From the NCBI GenBank assembly GCA_050246795.1, contig JBFWVJ010000002.1, positions 1-64,000 on the forward strand: a DNA stretch of 64,000 nucleotides, written 5' to 3'. Below the pieces are notes generated by a model. The model was not told the origin of the DNA and did no database searches. It worked only from the letters and a program-made list of their open reading frames with translations. The position numbers were made by a program, and so were the translations under genes. The DNA comes from JBFWVJ01 sp050246795. Lineage in GTDB: Bacteria > Patescibacteriota > Gracilibacteria > JAUYGZ01. This document shows positions 25,331-34,948 of the stretch, piece after piece. The first letter of the stretch is position 1, and each line of letters opens with the position of its first letter.

Positions 25331-25412
25331 AAAGAAGGTGGTACAAAAATGAGCTAGAGATATTTCAGCATAGGACTCTCAAAAGTTCAACCGGGACCCC
25401 TTTACGGATATG

Positions 25413-25440
25413 TAAAAAGGAGCCGAGTGGCTCCTTTTTA
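25413..25440 (-). terminator. Rho-independent terminator
   Basis: This is a perfect 12-bp stem, TAAAAAGGAGCC-GAGT-GGCTCCTTTTTA. The A/T ends make it able to work in both directions. It stands directly behind the stop of the 25445-26776 gene, so its main job is probably to end that minus-strand transcript. Confidence 0.8.
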
Positions 25441-25444
25441 AGGT

Positions 25445-26776
25445 CTATTGCAATGATTTGAGTTCTTGCAGCTTCCATCGGTATTCTTCTTGAGTTAAGC
25501 GACCTTCACGCCTCAACTGCTGCAAGTCCCTTCGCAGGCTATTGATCTGAGTCCTTCGACACCTGCGGTCATCTCCACACATATTCCAGAGGAAGCTATC
25601 GATTTCATCAATGGTGTCCAACGCAAGGTAATAGCTCGAATCAAAGTCTTCGGAAAAACCATAAGAGATCTCATCAAATCCTGATGGATCAAAACTCGAG
25701 CTGGTGATGCCGACCATGGAAACAAACCCATTGATCACTTTGTTTAGATCGATCATGTTTTTTTCGTCCTTCGGCACCACGCTGCTATATCCACGAGTGT
25801 AATCGAAGTCCATATTTGCTGAAGCCGTTAACGGAACACCAAGATTTTTGAGGTCCATGTTGAATTCCATCATTTCTACAAACCCTGATCCGATGTCTAC
25901 CGTCATTTGGAGGTTTGACTGGCTGAGGACAGCGAGTGCTTGATTGATCTGTTCTGCTAATTCGTTGGCAGGAACACCTTGCATTTCCCGTGCCGCCTCT
26001 TCAGCGATCGCAGGAGCCACTTGACGGAGGAACTGCATCAAGGTCGTTCGCAATCGATCTGCCTGATCAGCCGTGATGGAGCTCGCCAATCTCAGGACAT
26101 GGGTTTCGGTTAGTCCGGTACCTGTTCTCCTACGAGGAGAACTTGCCTGGACCTCATCGATGAAAATCCCACTGGCGATGAAGCCGTCCAATGCTTCCGT
26201 AAAGGCCATCATGATTTTTTGAACCGACTGTCCGTGCAGAGCGTTCAAAGCCATGAGGTCATCCGAGCTGAGTGATGGAAGCTGACGCATCAAAGCCTGG
26301 GACAACTCTTGTGAAGACATCTTGAACGCTTTGCCAGTGAAGAGCTTGGCGATTTCATTCAGCATACCGGTCACTTCTTGGAAACTCCTGCTATCGGTAT
26401 CTATTTGAAGTTTGTCCATGAGAAGGTAGGTGGTCTGGGTCGCATCTTCGTAGTCGGCTCGATAGGAACCATTCACATCAACGTACGACAGGTCACTCCA
26501 TGGTTCTGAGGATTCAATATTCGAAAAACGGGAAGTTATGTTCCCCATTTCTGAGTAACGAGTTCCGTTCTTTCCCCCTTCTTCATCCACTCTCATGGAG
26601 AAGTCAAAGGGAATGTCCATTTCGGCATTGCTCTCTACATTCATCTGAACGGTAGAGGTGTAGTTCCATTGGTCGGCTTCAAACGTTCTTTGCAGAGCGT
26701 CGCCGAGCTCGGCTGCCAGAGCGGATGGTGCTGAAGCCAGCAGCAGTGCCATCGTTAGAAGTGAAACGTGTTTCAT
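25445..26776 (-). CDS. Secreted protein of unknown function with SHOCT-like end
   Basis: This 443-residue protein begins with a signal peptide (MKHVSLLTMALLLASAPSALAAE). The middle is a long domain of mixed beta and helix with many acidic residues, resembling lipid- or polymer-binding periplasmic proteins only in general style. The last 35 residues (LQQLRREGRLTQEEYRWKLQELK) look like a short SHOCT-type C-terminal segment. One CGDDRRC pair could form a disulfide. I do not recognise the main domain. The next gene upstream in the same direction encodes an SLH protein, so the two may act together at the cell surface. Confidence 0.65.
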   Translation of the reverse strand: MKHVSLLTMALLLASAPSALAAELGDALQRTFEADQWNYTSTVQMNVESNAEMDIPFDFSMRVDEEGGKNGTRYSEMGNITSRFSNIESSEPWSDLSYVDVNGSYRADYEDATQTTYLLMDKLQIDTDSRSFQEVTGMLNEIAKLFTGKAFKMSSQELSQALMRQLPSLSSDDLMALNALHGQSVQKIMMAFTEALDGFIASGIFIDEVQASSPRRRTGTGLTETHVLRLASSITADQADRLRTTLMQFLRQVAPAIAEEAAREMQGVPANELAEQINQALAVLSQSNLQMTVDIGSGFVEMMEFNMDLKNLGVPLTASANMDFDYTRGYSSVVPKDEKNMIDLNKVINGFVSMVGITSSSFDPSGFDEISYGFSEDFDSSYYLALDTIDEIDSFLWNMCGDDRRCRRTQINSLRRDLQQLRREGRLTQEEYRWKLQELKSLQ

Positions 26777-26832
26777 AGAGAGTGAAAAAAAGAATTATTG
26801 GAAGTGTGACGTTTGAAAGATGCTTTGTCAAT

Positions 26833-29031
26833 TTACTGGCTTTGCAATTGAAGGCTATAGATGATCGGACATCCTCCCGGCAGGACTCCATTCGCTCCGA
26901 TGGTCAAGGTCGCATTGGTAGTACCACTTGTGGGAAGGGTTCCTTGAAGGTCTATTTGGACATTGTTCACGCTCGCAACCGTGCTAGTACCTGACACCGA
27001 AAAGCTGCCATTGTTGGTCCCGGTGAGGGTGAAGGATCCACCAGAAGTGGTGCTCCCCATGATCGAGATGAATGAACCTTCAACCAAATACGTGAAGTTA
27101 TTGCTAAAATCCATCAAAGGATGATGCGTGCAGGCATCTATCTCCACCGATTTACTGGAAATCATGAAGGCATTGCTTTGGGCCGGTGTGTTGAGCTGGT
27201 TGGGATTCAGATAGGCACTACTGATAAAGGCCTCTGATGGAACCCTACCGAGTCCACAGTCGGGGGGGGAAATCTGAACAAGGGGGTCGCTGAGCATGCT
27301 CCCATCGAGGGTTTGGAAGGATGCGTTGGCATGCTCGTGAGTGCTCGGGCAACCACCCGGATGTGATGGGGACTGGTAAATGCCTTTTTCACGTGGCATG
27401 GCCACACATTTTCCAGCCGGAACGAGCACCATGAGGTCTGTCAGCACGCCGCCCTGCTCGGGAGCCAGGTACTGGGCACCAGGACAGTTGAGGTTATTTG
27501 GGTTGGGATTCGTATATGTCGGCTGAGAACGCGGTCTTGAAATCGGCATGCTAGGGAAAGAGTAGCTGACACTTTCTGCGCTCGATGGCGGTTCCTGCTG
27601 AAGGACTTCTTCAAAGTAGAACGACTCGTAATCCTGGTCGGGCTCGAGTTCAAGTGATGAACCTTCACAGGAAAACGGATTCGTAACGATCCCAACAAAG
27701 GCTGAATAGGAAACCACATCGACGATAAAATTCAGGCCGAATTGATAGCGGACGCGAACCTGGTCATTTGGTTCGATACAGACATATTGCTCCAGGATCG
27801 AGTAGTTTTGCTGCCCGGAAAAGAGCGAGGATGCAGGGATATTCGTGGTGCGGCTTGGAATCAACGGTCCAGGAGGAAGGGTATCAATAATTCCGTTGGA
27901 AACCCCCCAGCCCTCTCCGATTGGATACAGTTTGTTTTGGTACAAAAATCCTGAATTATTGGACAGCCTGCTGATCTGCGCGACGAAGTCGAATTGGTCA
28001 CCGTTGATGACCTGATCTGGAATACCCTCAAGAGTCACGGCGAACTCGTTGACGTAGGCTAGCCCTAGATGGCTGAAGTGGGCCAACTGACCTGATAGCA
28101 AAGCGGTTTGGCTGCTCTGGTCGATCTCGATGAGCGGATCAGGGATCATGTCGAAGGAGTTACCCGAGACCAGAAATACCATCGGTATGGTGTTTTTCAA
28201 GGTCGGGGTTTTGATCTCAAAGGTCACCGGCTGGCGAAACTGCACACCATCTGGCTCAAGGCGGTAAAACACCATCGGAGCTCCATTCACTTCTCTCACC
28301 GGACCCTCCCCGACAGGGACTTTGACAATAGAAATAGCGCTCAGGCTCAGTCCAGATGGAAGCGCCTTCTCGGGGATTTTTATGGAAAAACTGCCGTCAG
28401 AAGAGGTAACCGTATCTTGAATGGTCCTCAACCGATAAATCACCTCTGCCATTTCTCCCCGAGAGACGAGTTTTAGACCTTGATCGGTTACAGATCGGTG
28501 GATAGCGATGGTCGCTGGGACAGCATTTAAAGCGTTCAGCTTTCCTACGAAAGGAGCAAACCAAGGATCTCCTGTGCCGACACTCAGTCCGTAACTGTTG
28601 GTGACGATTTTCGCGGCTTCAGCGAAATTGATGGTCTGTACAGGCTTGAAACTACCATCTGGGTAGCCGTCAATAATCTTGTTTTTCTTGGCCACGCACA
28701 CGTATTTTTCAAACCACACGGCCGGCTCAACATCAGAAAAAATAGCACGCTTGTAAAACCCCTCGGAAGCGACACAGTTTTCGATCTCAACATTGGTAAA
28801 TCGTGATTCGACGATGATTTTGGTAAATTCGGCACGGTTCAACAGGCGCTCTGGTTGATAGGTACCGTCCGGATACCCGCTTACGATTCCTTGGGATTGA
28901 ACGAAGTCAATGGCTGATTTATTGGGGTGATTTGAAGGGACATCACTGAAAGCAGCTGAGGTTGATGCGATTTTCTGCCAGGTAAAACAAAGGAGAAAGG
29001 TGGCAAGAAAGAGGGCGATTCTTTTCGACAT
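26833..29031 (-). CDS. Large secreted SLH-domain surface protein
   Basis: I chose the ATG at 29031 (MSKRIALFLATFLLCFTWQKI, 732 residues) because it opens a signal peptide; the longer frame adds 32 odd hydrophobic residues. At least two SLH repeats follow directly: FSDVPSNHPNKSAIDFVQSQ with GIVSGYPDGTYQPERLLNRAEF, and a second with KIIDGYPDGSFKPVQTINFAEA, plus a third weaker one. The remaining 500 residues contain beta-rich domains and a Pro-rich stretch. The C-terminal Ser/Thr-rich part (GTTSGGSFTLTGTNNGSF) looks like a surface beta domain. It is divergent from gyrB. Anchoring to the cell wall through the SLH repeats is likely. Confidence 0.8.
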   Translation of the reverse strand: MSKRIALFLATFLLCFTWQKIASTSAAFSDVPSNHPNKSAIDFVQSQGIVSGYPDGTYQPERLLNRAEFTKIIVESRFTNVEIENCVASEGFYKRAIFSDVEPAVWFEKYVCVAKKNKIIDGYPDGSFKPVQTINFAEAAKIVTNSYGLSVGTGDPWFAPFVGKLNALNAVPATIAIHRSVTDQGLKLVSRGEMAEVIYRLRTIQDTVTSSDGSFSIKIPEKALPSGLSLSAISIVKVPVGEGPVREVNGAPMVFYRLEPDGVQFRQPVTFEIKTPTLKNTIPMVFLVSGNSFDMIPDPLIEIDQSSQTALLSGQLAHFSHLGLAYVNEFAVTLEGIPDQVINGDQFDFVAQISRLSNNSGFLYQNKLYPIGEGWGVSNGIIDTLPPGPLIPSRTTNIPASSLFSGQQNYSILEQYVCIEPNDQVRVRYQFGLNFIVDVVSYSAFVGIVTNPFSCEGSSLELEPDQDYESFYFEEVLQQEPPSSAESVSYSFPSMPISRPRSQPTYTNPNPNNLNCPGAQYLAPEQGGVLTDLMVLVPAGKCVAMPREKGIYQSPSHPGGCPSTHEHANASFQTLDGSMLSDPLVQISPPDCGLGRVPSEAFISSAYLNPNQLNTPAQSNAFMISSKSVEIDACTHHPLMDFSNNFTYLVEGSFISIMGSTTSGGSFTLTGTNNGSFSVSGTSTVASVNNVQIDLQGTLPTSGTTNATLTIGANGVLPGGCPIIYSLQLQSQ

Positions 29032-29163
29032 GAATAAGAGGAAAAAGCGGTACATCATTCCCATTGTAAAAAACATTTGGCTTTTTTCTATTGATAAGAC
29101 TAGCCAAAACCACTTCTTCAACTCCAATATTCGTTTGAAGACTCTTCGCCCGTGGAGTTACTA

Positions 29164-29192
29164 TTGCCCGTCGGTGACAGATAGCGTACAAT
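29164..29192 (+). promoter_or_regulatory. Possible gyrB promoter
   Basis: TTGCCC (29164-29169) and TACAAT (29187-29192) are exactly 17 bp apart, and the gyrB ATG is 31 bp downstream. Confidence 0.45.
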
Positions 29193-29223
29193 CGCCACTG
29201 TTCATCGCATAATTTGATGTTTT

Positions 29224-31134
29224 ATGGCTAAGAGTAGCGGATATGATGCTTCCAAGATTCAGATTCTTGAAGGCCTTGAAGCGGTCAGAAAAAGACCGGG
29301 GATGTATATCGGTTCGACCAGTGTCACAGGTCTCCACCACATGGTGTGGGAAATTTTGGACAACTCCATCGATGAAGCAATGGCTGGGCATTGTGACCGG
29401 ATCGTGGTCTCTCTCAACGAAGATGGTTCCGTGTCCGTAGAAGATAATGGACGTGGGATCCCCGTCGATAAGCACGCGAAAACCGGGAAGTCGGCTCTTG
29501 AAACGATCATGACCGTCCTCCATGCCGGAGGGAAGTTCGGAGGAGATGAGAGCGGATACAAAGTCTCGGGAGGTCTGCATGGGGTGGGTGCTTCCGTGGT
29601 CAATGCTCTTTCTACAAAGCTCATCGCTGAAGTATACCGCGACGGAAACCACTATATGCAAACCTTCGAATTAGGCGTCCCAAAAGGTGACGTGAAGGTG
29701 GTTGGTAAATCCGACAAAAAAGGAACCAAGATTACTTTTTATCCGAGTCCTGACATTTTTGATACGATCGAGTTCGACTACAAGACAATCAAGACGCGTG
29801 TGCGACAGCAGGCCTATCTCACGAAAGGCATTCACTTGTTCCTTTCCGACCTCCGACAAAACCCCGTGAAACGAGATGCGTTCTATTTTCAAAATGGAAT
29901 CGTCTCCTACGTCAACCATCTCAACCTCGGCAAAGACCGTCTTGGGACGATTTTCTATATTGAAAAAGATGTTCCTGAAGGCCGGATCGAAATGGCTCTC
30001 CAATACACCGACACCTATCAGGAATCCATTTATGGCTTCGCCAACAATATTTTCACGCCGGAAGGAGGGATGCATATCACCGGATTTAAGGCTGCCTTGA
30101 CGCGGACGATCAATACCTACGCCAAGAAACAAGAGCTCCTCAAAGAAAAAGACGGGACCTTTCAGGCGGAAGATACCCGAGAAGGTTTGACAGCTGTGGT
30201 ATCGGTAAAGCTCGCCAATCCGCAGTTCGAAGGACAGACGAAGTCCAAGCTGGGGAATGCTGAAATGCGGACCGCTGTTGAATCTGTCTTCAGCCAGTTT
30301 TTCGCAGAGTTTTTGGAAGAAAACCCAGACAGTGCCAAGGCGATCGTCAGCAAGTGTATGCTCACCTCACGAGCCCGTCTCGCCGCCAAAGCCGCGCGTG
30401 ATTCCATCGTGAGAAAAGGGGTTCTGGAAGGAATGACCCTTCCTGGAAAGCTCGCCGATTGCAGTAGCAAGGACGCTTCACTCTCTGAGCTCTTCATCGT
30501 CGAGGGAGATAGCGCGGGAGGTTCAGCCAAGCAGGGGAGAGACCGAGAATTTCAAGCTATCCTGCCCCTAAAAGGGAAAATCCTTAATACCGAGCAGGCC
30601 CGACTCGACAAGGTCCTTGCCAATGATGAAATCAAGTCACTGGTGATCGCACTGGGAACGGCAATCGGAGATGTCTTCAATATGGAAAAGCTCCGCTACC
30701 ACAAGCTCATCATCATGACGGATGCGGACGTCGATGGAGCTCATATTCGTACGCTGATCCTCACACTGTTTTACCGCTACTTCCGAGAGCTCATCGATAA
30801 GGGCTACGTATACATTGCGCAACCTCCACTTTACAAAGTTTCAAAAGGGAAAAAGAGTTGGTATATACAGAGTGAATCGGAGAAAGACAACATCGTGCAG
30901 AGAGAAGGCATCGATGTAAAGAATGTTCAACGCTATAAAGGTCTCGGGGAAATGAATCCCGAACAACTCTGGGAGACAACCATGGATCCTGAACGAAGAA
31001 GTCTGCTCCAAGTCAGTGTGGCGGATGCCGAGGCAGCTGATCGTATTTTCGATATCTTGATGGGGAACCACGTCCCTCCTCGCAAGAAATTTATTCAAAC
31101 CCACGCTCGCAATGTCGTGAACCTTGATATCTAA
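29224..31134 (+). CDS. gyrB: DNA gyrase subunit B
   Basis: This is the ATPase subunit of the type IIA topoisomerase that introduces negative supercoils. The 636 residues start MAKSSGYDASKIQILEGLEAVRKRPGMYIGS. The GHKL ATPase has DNSIDEA, DNGRGIPVD and GGLHGVGASVVNALS. The transducer follows, then the Toprim domain with EGDSAGGSAKQGRD and DADVDGAHIRTL. QAILPLKGKILN favours GyrB over ParE. Length is that of the short GyrB form without the enterobacterial insert. gyrA is not in the window. secF follows 17 bp after the stop. Confidence 0.95.
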   Translation: MAKSSGYDASKIQILEGLEAVRKRPGMYIGSTSVTGLHHMVWEILDNSIDEAMAGHCDRIVVSLNEDGSVSVEDNGRGIPVDKHAKTGKSALETIMTVLHAGGKFGGDESGYKVSGGLHGVGASVVNALSTKLIAEVYRDGNHYMQTFELGVPKGDVKVVGKSDKKGTKITFYPSPDIFDTIEFDYKTIKTRVRQQAYLTKGIHLFLSDLRQNPVKRDAFYFQNGIVSYVNHLNLGKDRLGTIFYIEKDVPEGRIEMALQYTDTYQESIYGFANNIFTPEGGMHITGFKAALTRTINTYAKKQELLKEKDGTFQAEDTREGLTAVVSVKLANPQFEGQTKSKLGNAEMRTAVESVFSQFFAEFLEENPDSAKAIVSKCMLTSRARLAAKAARDSIVRKGVLEGMTLPGKLADCSSKDASLSELFIVEGDSAGGSAKQGRDREFQAILPLKGKILNTEQARLDKVLANDEIKSLVIALGTAIGDVFNMEKLRYHKLIIMTDADVDGAHIRTLILTLFYRYFRELIDKGYVYIAQPPLYKVSKGKKSWYIQSESEKDNIVQREGIDVKNVQRYKGLGEMNPEQLWETTMDPERRSLLQVSVADAEAADRIFDILMGNHVPPRKKFIQTHARNVVNLDI

Positions 31135-31151
31135 TTCCTTTTCTTTCTTTT

Positions 31152-32087
31152 ATGAAATTTATTCCGAATAAAGTCTACTGGCTCAGCCTTTCTGGGATTA
31201 TGGTCGCCGCGAGCCTGATGGCGATGGCTGTTTATGGATTTCGTCTTTCCGCTGACTTTACGGAAGGGACGCTGATCGGACTTCAGTTTACATCCGAAGC
31301 CAACGAGGCAGCTGCTCCAACTGAAGTCACTCAGGAACAATTTCGTGAGGCTTTAAATGAATACACTCCTGCAGAAGGACAAGAATCAATTGCTGGTTTT
31401 GACCTCAAGCGTTCTCCTGATGGGCAGTTTATTTTGAGAACGAAGCGGCTTGACGGAGAACAAACGGAATCATTGATACAGTTCATAGAATCATCATTGG
31501 GAGATTTCCAGTTGCTTCAGTCTCGAGACGTAACCCCTCTCTTCGCCCAGAATTTCCGAGATCGGGCGCTGCTGGCCATTGCGGTTGCCTCGATCATGAT
31601 CATTCTCTACATCACGTTTGCCTTTCGAAAGGTTTCCCGGGGAATCAAGTCTTGGAAGCTTGGAGTGACGGCGATCATTGCCTTGATCCACGATATCGCC
31701 ATCATTGTCGGAGTGTTTGTGTTGATGGGTTATTATCTGCAAGTGGAAATAGACATCCTCTTTATCACCGCTCTGCTCAGTATCATGGGATTTTCAGTCC
31801 ACGATACCATCGTTGTTTTTGACCGTCTTCGTGAAAATCTCCTCACCAAGCACCATCAGGAATCCTTCGATCAAGTGGCCGAAAAAAGTATTCAGCAGAC
31901 CCTTGCTCGTTCGATCAACACTTCCGTGACCACTCTCTTGGTGATGATCCCTCTCCTGATCTGGGGAGCTCCGGAAATCTTCAACTTCATCCTGGCACTC
32001 AGCTTGGGGCTCGTGATCGGAACCTATTCTTCGATCTTCGTCGCCACTCCGCTGCTGACCTATTTTGAACGGGCTCAACGACGATAG
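31152..32087 (+). CDS. secF: Protein translocase subunit SecF
   Basis: SecF with SecD helps the SecYEG channel release exported proteins, using the proton gradient. The 311-residue protein has an N-terminal membrane helix (residues about 8-30), a periplasmic P1-type domain up to about 135, and five more helices. The family motifs are FRLSADFTEGTLI, IALIHDIAIIVGVF and SIMGFSVHDTIVVFDRLREN, the last being the SecF signature. No secD gene is seen in the window. The gene stands between gyrB and trpS with short gaps, so these three are probably transcribed together. Confidence 0.92.
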   Translation: MKFIPNKVYWLSLSGIMVAASLMAMAVYGFRLSADFTEGTLIGLQFTSEANEAAAPTEVTQEQFREALNEYTPAEGQESIAGFDLKRSPDGQFILRTKRLDGEQTESLIQFIESSLGDFQLLQSRDVTPLFAQNFRDRALLAIAVASIMIILYITFAFRKVSRGIKSWKLGVTAIIALIHDIAIIVGVFVLMGYYLQVEIDILFITALLSIMGFSVHDTIVVFDRLRENLLTKHHQESFDQVAEKSIQQTLARSINTSVTTLLVMIPLLIWGAPEIFNFILALSLGLVIGTYSSIFVATPLLTYFERAQRR

Positions 32088-32106
32088 TGCTTTCTAATAC
32101 TTCCTT

Positions 32107-33066
32107 ATGAAGCGTGTCCTTTCCGGTATTCAACCTTCGGGCGATCTTCATTTGGGAAATTATTTTGGCGCCATACGGCAGTGGATCGCTCTCCAAGAAC
32201 AGCACGAATGCTTCTATTTTTTGGCAGACCTTCATTCACTGACGACGGTACGGGACCCGGCAGAATTGAGAAAGAATACCTATGAAGCCGCGGTGACTTA
32301 TTTGGCCTGTGGACTGGATCCAAACCGGTCGGTGATCTTCCGCCAGTCGGATGTACCGCTGCATACAGAGCTCGCGTGGATCCTCGCGACGGTGACGCCG
32401 ATGGGACTGTTGGAACGGGCGCATTCGTACAAAGACAAAACCTCCAAGGGCATTAGTGCCAACGTCGGTCTGTTCACGTATCCGGTGCTAATGGCGGCTG
32501 ATATCCTCATGTACCAGGCGCACCTCGTCCCCGTCGGAAAAGATCAAAAGCAGCATGTGGAGATCACCCGTGATGTGGCGGAGAAATTTCACCATGAGTT
32601 TGGCGAGGCCTTTACCATCCCGGAACCGTTTATTCCTGAAGAAGTGGCAGTCATCCCGGGAGTCGATGGTCAGAAAATGAGCAAGAGCTACCACAATACC
32701 CTCCCGATCTTTGCCGATGAAGCAGCTCTGAAGAAGAAGGTGATGGGCATCGTGACGGATTCCGCAGAGGTGGCGGAGAAGAAAGAACCAGAAGGGAATA
32801 CCATCTATGAACTGTACCAACTCGTGGCCCCCAAGAAAGCCCCTGAGATGGCCGAGAAATTCCGGGCCGGAGGCTATGGATATGGTGATGCGAAGAAGGA
32901 ATTGTTGACTGGTCTGTTGGAATTCTTGCATCCGATCTGGGAGGCCAGGAAGAAGATCGAAATGAGAGAGGATTACGTCGAGGAAGTGCTCCAGGATGGG
33001 GCTAGCAAAGCGAGAGCCGAAGCGGAGAAGACCATGGAGAAGGTGAGGGAGTTGGTGGGGATGTAG
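32107..33066 (+). CDS. trpS: Tryptophanyl-tRNA synthetase
   Basis: This class I synthetase charges tRNA-Trp. The 319 residues begin MKRVLSGIQPSGDLHLGNYFGA, with the HIGH-type motif DLHLGN. The ATP loop is KMSKSYHN at about residues 195-202, and YPVLMAADILMYQA and VGKDQKQHVEITRD mark the tryptophan site and specificity. Length is typical for the bacterial enzyme. A 9-bp repeat tract with an inverted partner separates it from the cysteine desulfurase gene downstream. Confidence 0.96.
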   Translation: MKRVLSGIQPSGDLHLGNYFGAIRQWIALQEQHECFYFLADLHSLTTVRDPAELRKNTYEAAVTYLACGLDPNRSVIFRQSDVPLHTELAWILATVTPMGLLERAHSYKDKTSKGISANVGLFTYPVLMAADILMYQAHLVPVGKDQKQHVEITRDVAEKFHHEFGEAFTIPEPFIPEEVAVIPGVDGQKMSKSYHNTLPIFADEAALKKKVMGIVTDSAEVAEKKEPEGNTIYELYQLVAPKKAPEMAEKFRAGGYGYGDAKKELLTGLLEFLHPIWEARKKIEMREDYVEEVLQDGASKARAEAEKTMEKVRELVGM

Positions 33067-33180
33067 GGGAAGGGTTTTAAGGGTTCTAAGGGTTCTAGGG
33101 GTTTTAAGGTTTTTGAAAGTTTTAATGGGAGTAGGGGTATGATATCCTTACGCTCCTTATAACCCTTCCGTCCCTTAAGC
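33067..33180. repeat. 9-bp minisatellite tract with inverted partner between trpS and the desulfurase gene
   Basis: Repeats of the GGTTTTAAG/GGTTCTAAG type follow the trpS stop codon. The second half (CCGTCCCTTAAGCCCCTTCC, ending just before the next ATG) is their inverted complement. A long hairpin could therefore form and act as a terminator or mRNA end. Confidence 0.65.
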
Positions 33181-33190
33181 CCCTTCCACC

Positions 33191-34327
33191 ATGTATTTTG
33201 ACCATGCTGCCACTACCCCGATCGCACCAGAAGTGCTAAAGTCCATGGAACCTTGGCTGAGGGAGCAGTTTGCCAATCCCAGCAGTATTTATCAGCCCGG
33301 GCAGGTAGCCAGAGCAGCCGTCGACGAAGCACGTATGACTATTGCCGATTTTTTGGGATGCAAGCCAACGGAGATTTTCTTCACTTCGTCTGGAACGGAA
33401 AGCTGTAACTGGGCATTAAGAGGCCTGATCGAGCGCAAGATCGTGGATGGGAAGCCGATCCATTTGATCGTGTCTGCGATTGAGCATTCAGCAGTGCTAG
33501 AGATGGCCAAGCACTTGGAGAAGTTGTATTCCCTCGAGGTGACCTATTTACCCGTCGATCAGGAAGGGGTTGTGGAACTGAAGGCATTGGACCAGGCCCT
33601 CCGTCCAGAAACAGCGCTGGTTTCGATCATGACGGTCAATAACGAGGTCGGCACGATTCAGCCGATCCATGAGATCGGGAAGCTCTGTAAAGAGAGGGGA
33701 GTGTACTTCCATACTGATGCCTGCCAAGCGGCGGGGTTGCTCGATCTGAAGGTGGATGATCTGAAGGTGGATCTCCTGACGGTCAATGCTGGGAAAATCT
33801 ATGGCCCGAAGGGCGTTGGCCTTCTGTACATTCGCGAAGGGGTTCAGATCGACCCTTGGACGGTGGGAGGCGGGCAGGAATTCAGGATGCGGGCGGGAAC
33901 GGAGAATGTGGCGGGGATTGTCGGGTTTGGGAAGGCCATTGAGTTGGTCCAAGCAAATCGCAGTGCTTCAGACCGTTTGGAAGAGCTCAGAAATGATCTG
34001 TGGGAACTCCTCCAGAAGACCATCTCTGGCATCCATTTGAACGGCTCTCTTGAAAAACGCGCTCCCAATAATTTGAATATCTTTTTCGAAGGAATCGATG
34101 GGGAGAATGTGGTACGACGATTGGATTTGATGGGAATATATGTTTCTACCGGTTCCGCCTGTGCATCTGGTACAGTAGAGCCAAGCCATGTGCTGCTGGC
34201 CTTGGGATTGTCCCCTGAAGCAGCCAAGTCGAGCCTTCGCATTACCTTAGGAAGACAGACAACGAGAGAAGAGATCCAAGAGTTGGCGAAGAAGATGGCT
34301 GAGGTTGTAGAGGCTTTAAGAAATTAG
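33191..34327 (+). CDS. Cysteine desulfurase (NifS/IscS family)
   Basis: This PLP enzyme removes sulfur from cysteine for Fe-S clusters or tRNA thiolation. The 378 residues show MYFDHAATTPIAPEV at the start, the PLP-contact EHSAVLE, HTDACQAAG, the PLP lysine K202 in NAGKIYGPKG and the catalytic cysteine C324 in TGSACASGTVEPSHVL. The residue before the PLP lysine is Gly where most IscS/NifS proteins have His. The long loop around the catalytic Cys fits the IscS-like group I. The fumarase beta-subunit gene starts 1 bp after the stop, so the Fe-S enzyme and a sulfur donor are made from one transcript. Confidence 0.93.
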   Translation: MYFDHAATTPIAPEVLKSMEPWLREQFANPSSIYQPGQVARAAVDEARMTIADFLGCKPTEIFFTSSGTESCNWALRGLIERKIVDGKPIHLIVSAIEHSAVLEMAKHLEKLYSLEVTYLPVDQEGVVELKALDQALRPETALVSIMTVNNEVGTIQPIHEIGKLCKERGVYFHTDACQAAGLLDLKVDDLKVDLLTVNAGKIYGPKGVGLLYIREGVQIDPWTVGGGQEFRMRAGTENVAGIVGFGKAIELVQANRSASDRLEELRNDLWELLQKTISGIHLNGSLEKRAPNNLNIFFEGIDGENVVRRLDLMGIYVSTGSACASGTVEPSHVLLALGLSPEAAKSSLRITLGRQTTREEIQELAKKMAEVVEALRN

Positions 34328-34328
34328 C

Positions 34329-34886
34329 ATGCGAACCCTTCATATCACCTTGCCGTTCTCAGAAGTAGACTTGAAATCGGTCCGTGCCGGTGACCGTCTT
34401 CTTTTAAGTGGAAGAATGTATACGGCCAGGGATGAGGCTCACCGAAGGATCGTACAATATAAAAAAGAGGGCGCTGATCTTCCGATCAACTTTCAGGGCG
34501 AGACCATCTACTACGTCGGACCAGCTCCAGCTAAGCCGGGACAAGTCATCAACAGCGCCGGCCCGACCACGGCCAAACGGATGGACAAGTACACTCAAGA
34601 TATGCTGGAACTCGGCGTGGTGTCGATGATCGGGAAAGGAGAACGAGGAGAAGAGACTCGTCAGCTGCTCAAGGGGAAGGCCATTTACATGGCAGCCTTG
34701 GGGGGAGTGGGGGCGAAGCAGGCACAGACGATCCTCGAGCAAGAAGAAATTGCCTTTCATGATGCCGGAATGGAGTCGTTGCGGAGGTTGGAGGTGAAGG
34801 ATTTTCCGGTGATCGTCATCAATGATTGGCAGGGGAATGATGCGTATGAGTTGGGGCGCACACAATGGACAATGAGTAGACAATAA
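34329..34886 (+). CDS. Fumarate hydratase class I, beta subunit (C-terminal domain type)
   Basis: This 185-residue protein is the second half of the two-subunit class I fumarase family. Motifs are GDRLLLSGRMYTARDEAHRR, YYVGPAPAKPGQVINSAGPTT and KRMDKYTQDMLELG, all typical of the beta domain, which carries the swivelling part of the active site. It should pair with the alpha subunit encoded at 20458-21303. The gene follows the cysteine desulfurase gene after 1 bp, and a repeat hairpin lies behind it. No other candidate partner is seen in the window. Confidence 0.9.
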   Translation: MRTLHITLPFSEVDLKSVRAGDRLLLSGRMYTARDEAHRRIVQYKKEGADLPINFQGETIYYVGPAPAKPGQVINSAGPTTAKRMDKYTQDMLELGVVSMIGKGERGEETRQLLKGKAIYMAALGGVGAKQAQTILEQEEIAFHDAGMESLRRLEVKDFPVIVINDWQGNDAYELGRTQWTMSRQ

Positions 34887-34948
34887 ACAAGAGACGATAG
34901 ACAATGAATTCGTGTTCTTTATCGTTCATCGTTTATTGTCATTGTTCC
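34864..34948. repeat. Inverted octamer-type repeats behind the fumarase beta gene
   Basis: Repeated words such as ATGGACAATGAG, AGACAATAAAC and ATAGACAATGAA are answered downstream by their complements (ATCGTTTATTGTCATTG). They span the end of the fumarase gene and the leader of the next gene. The same word type recurs at 41469-41556. The tract can fold into a long imperfect hairpin. Confidence 0.6.
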
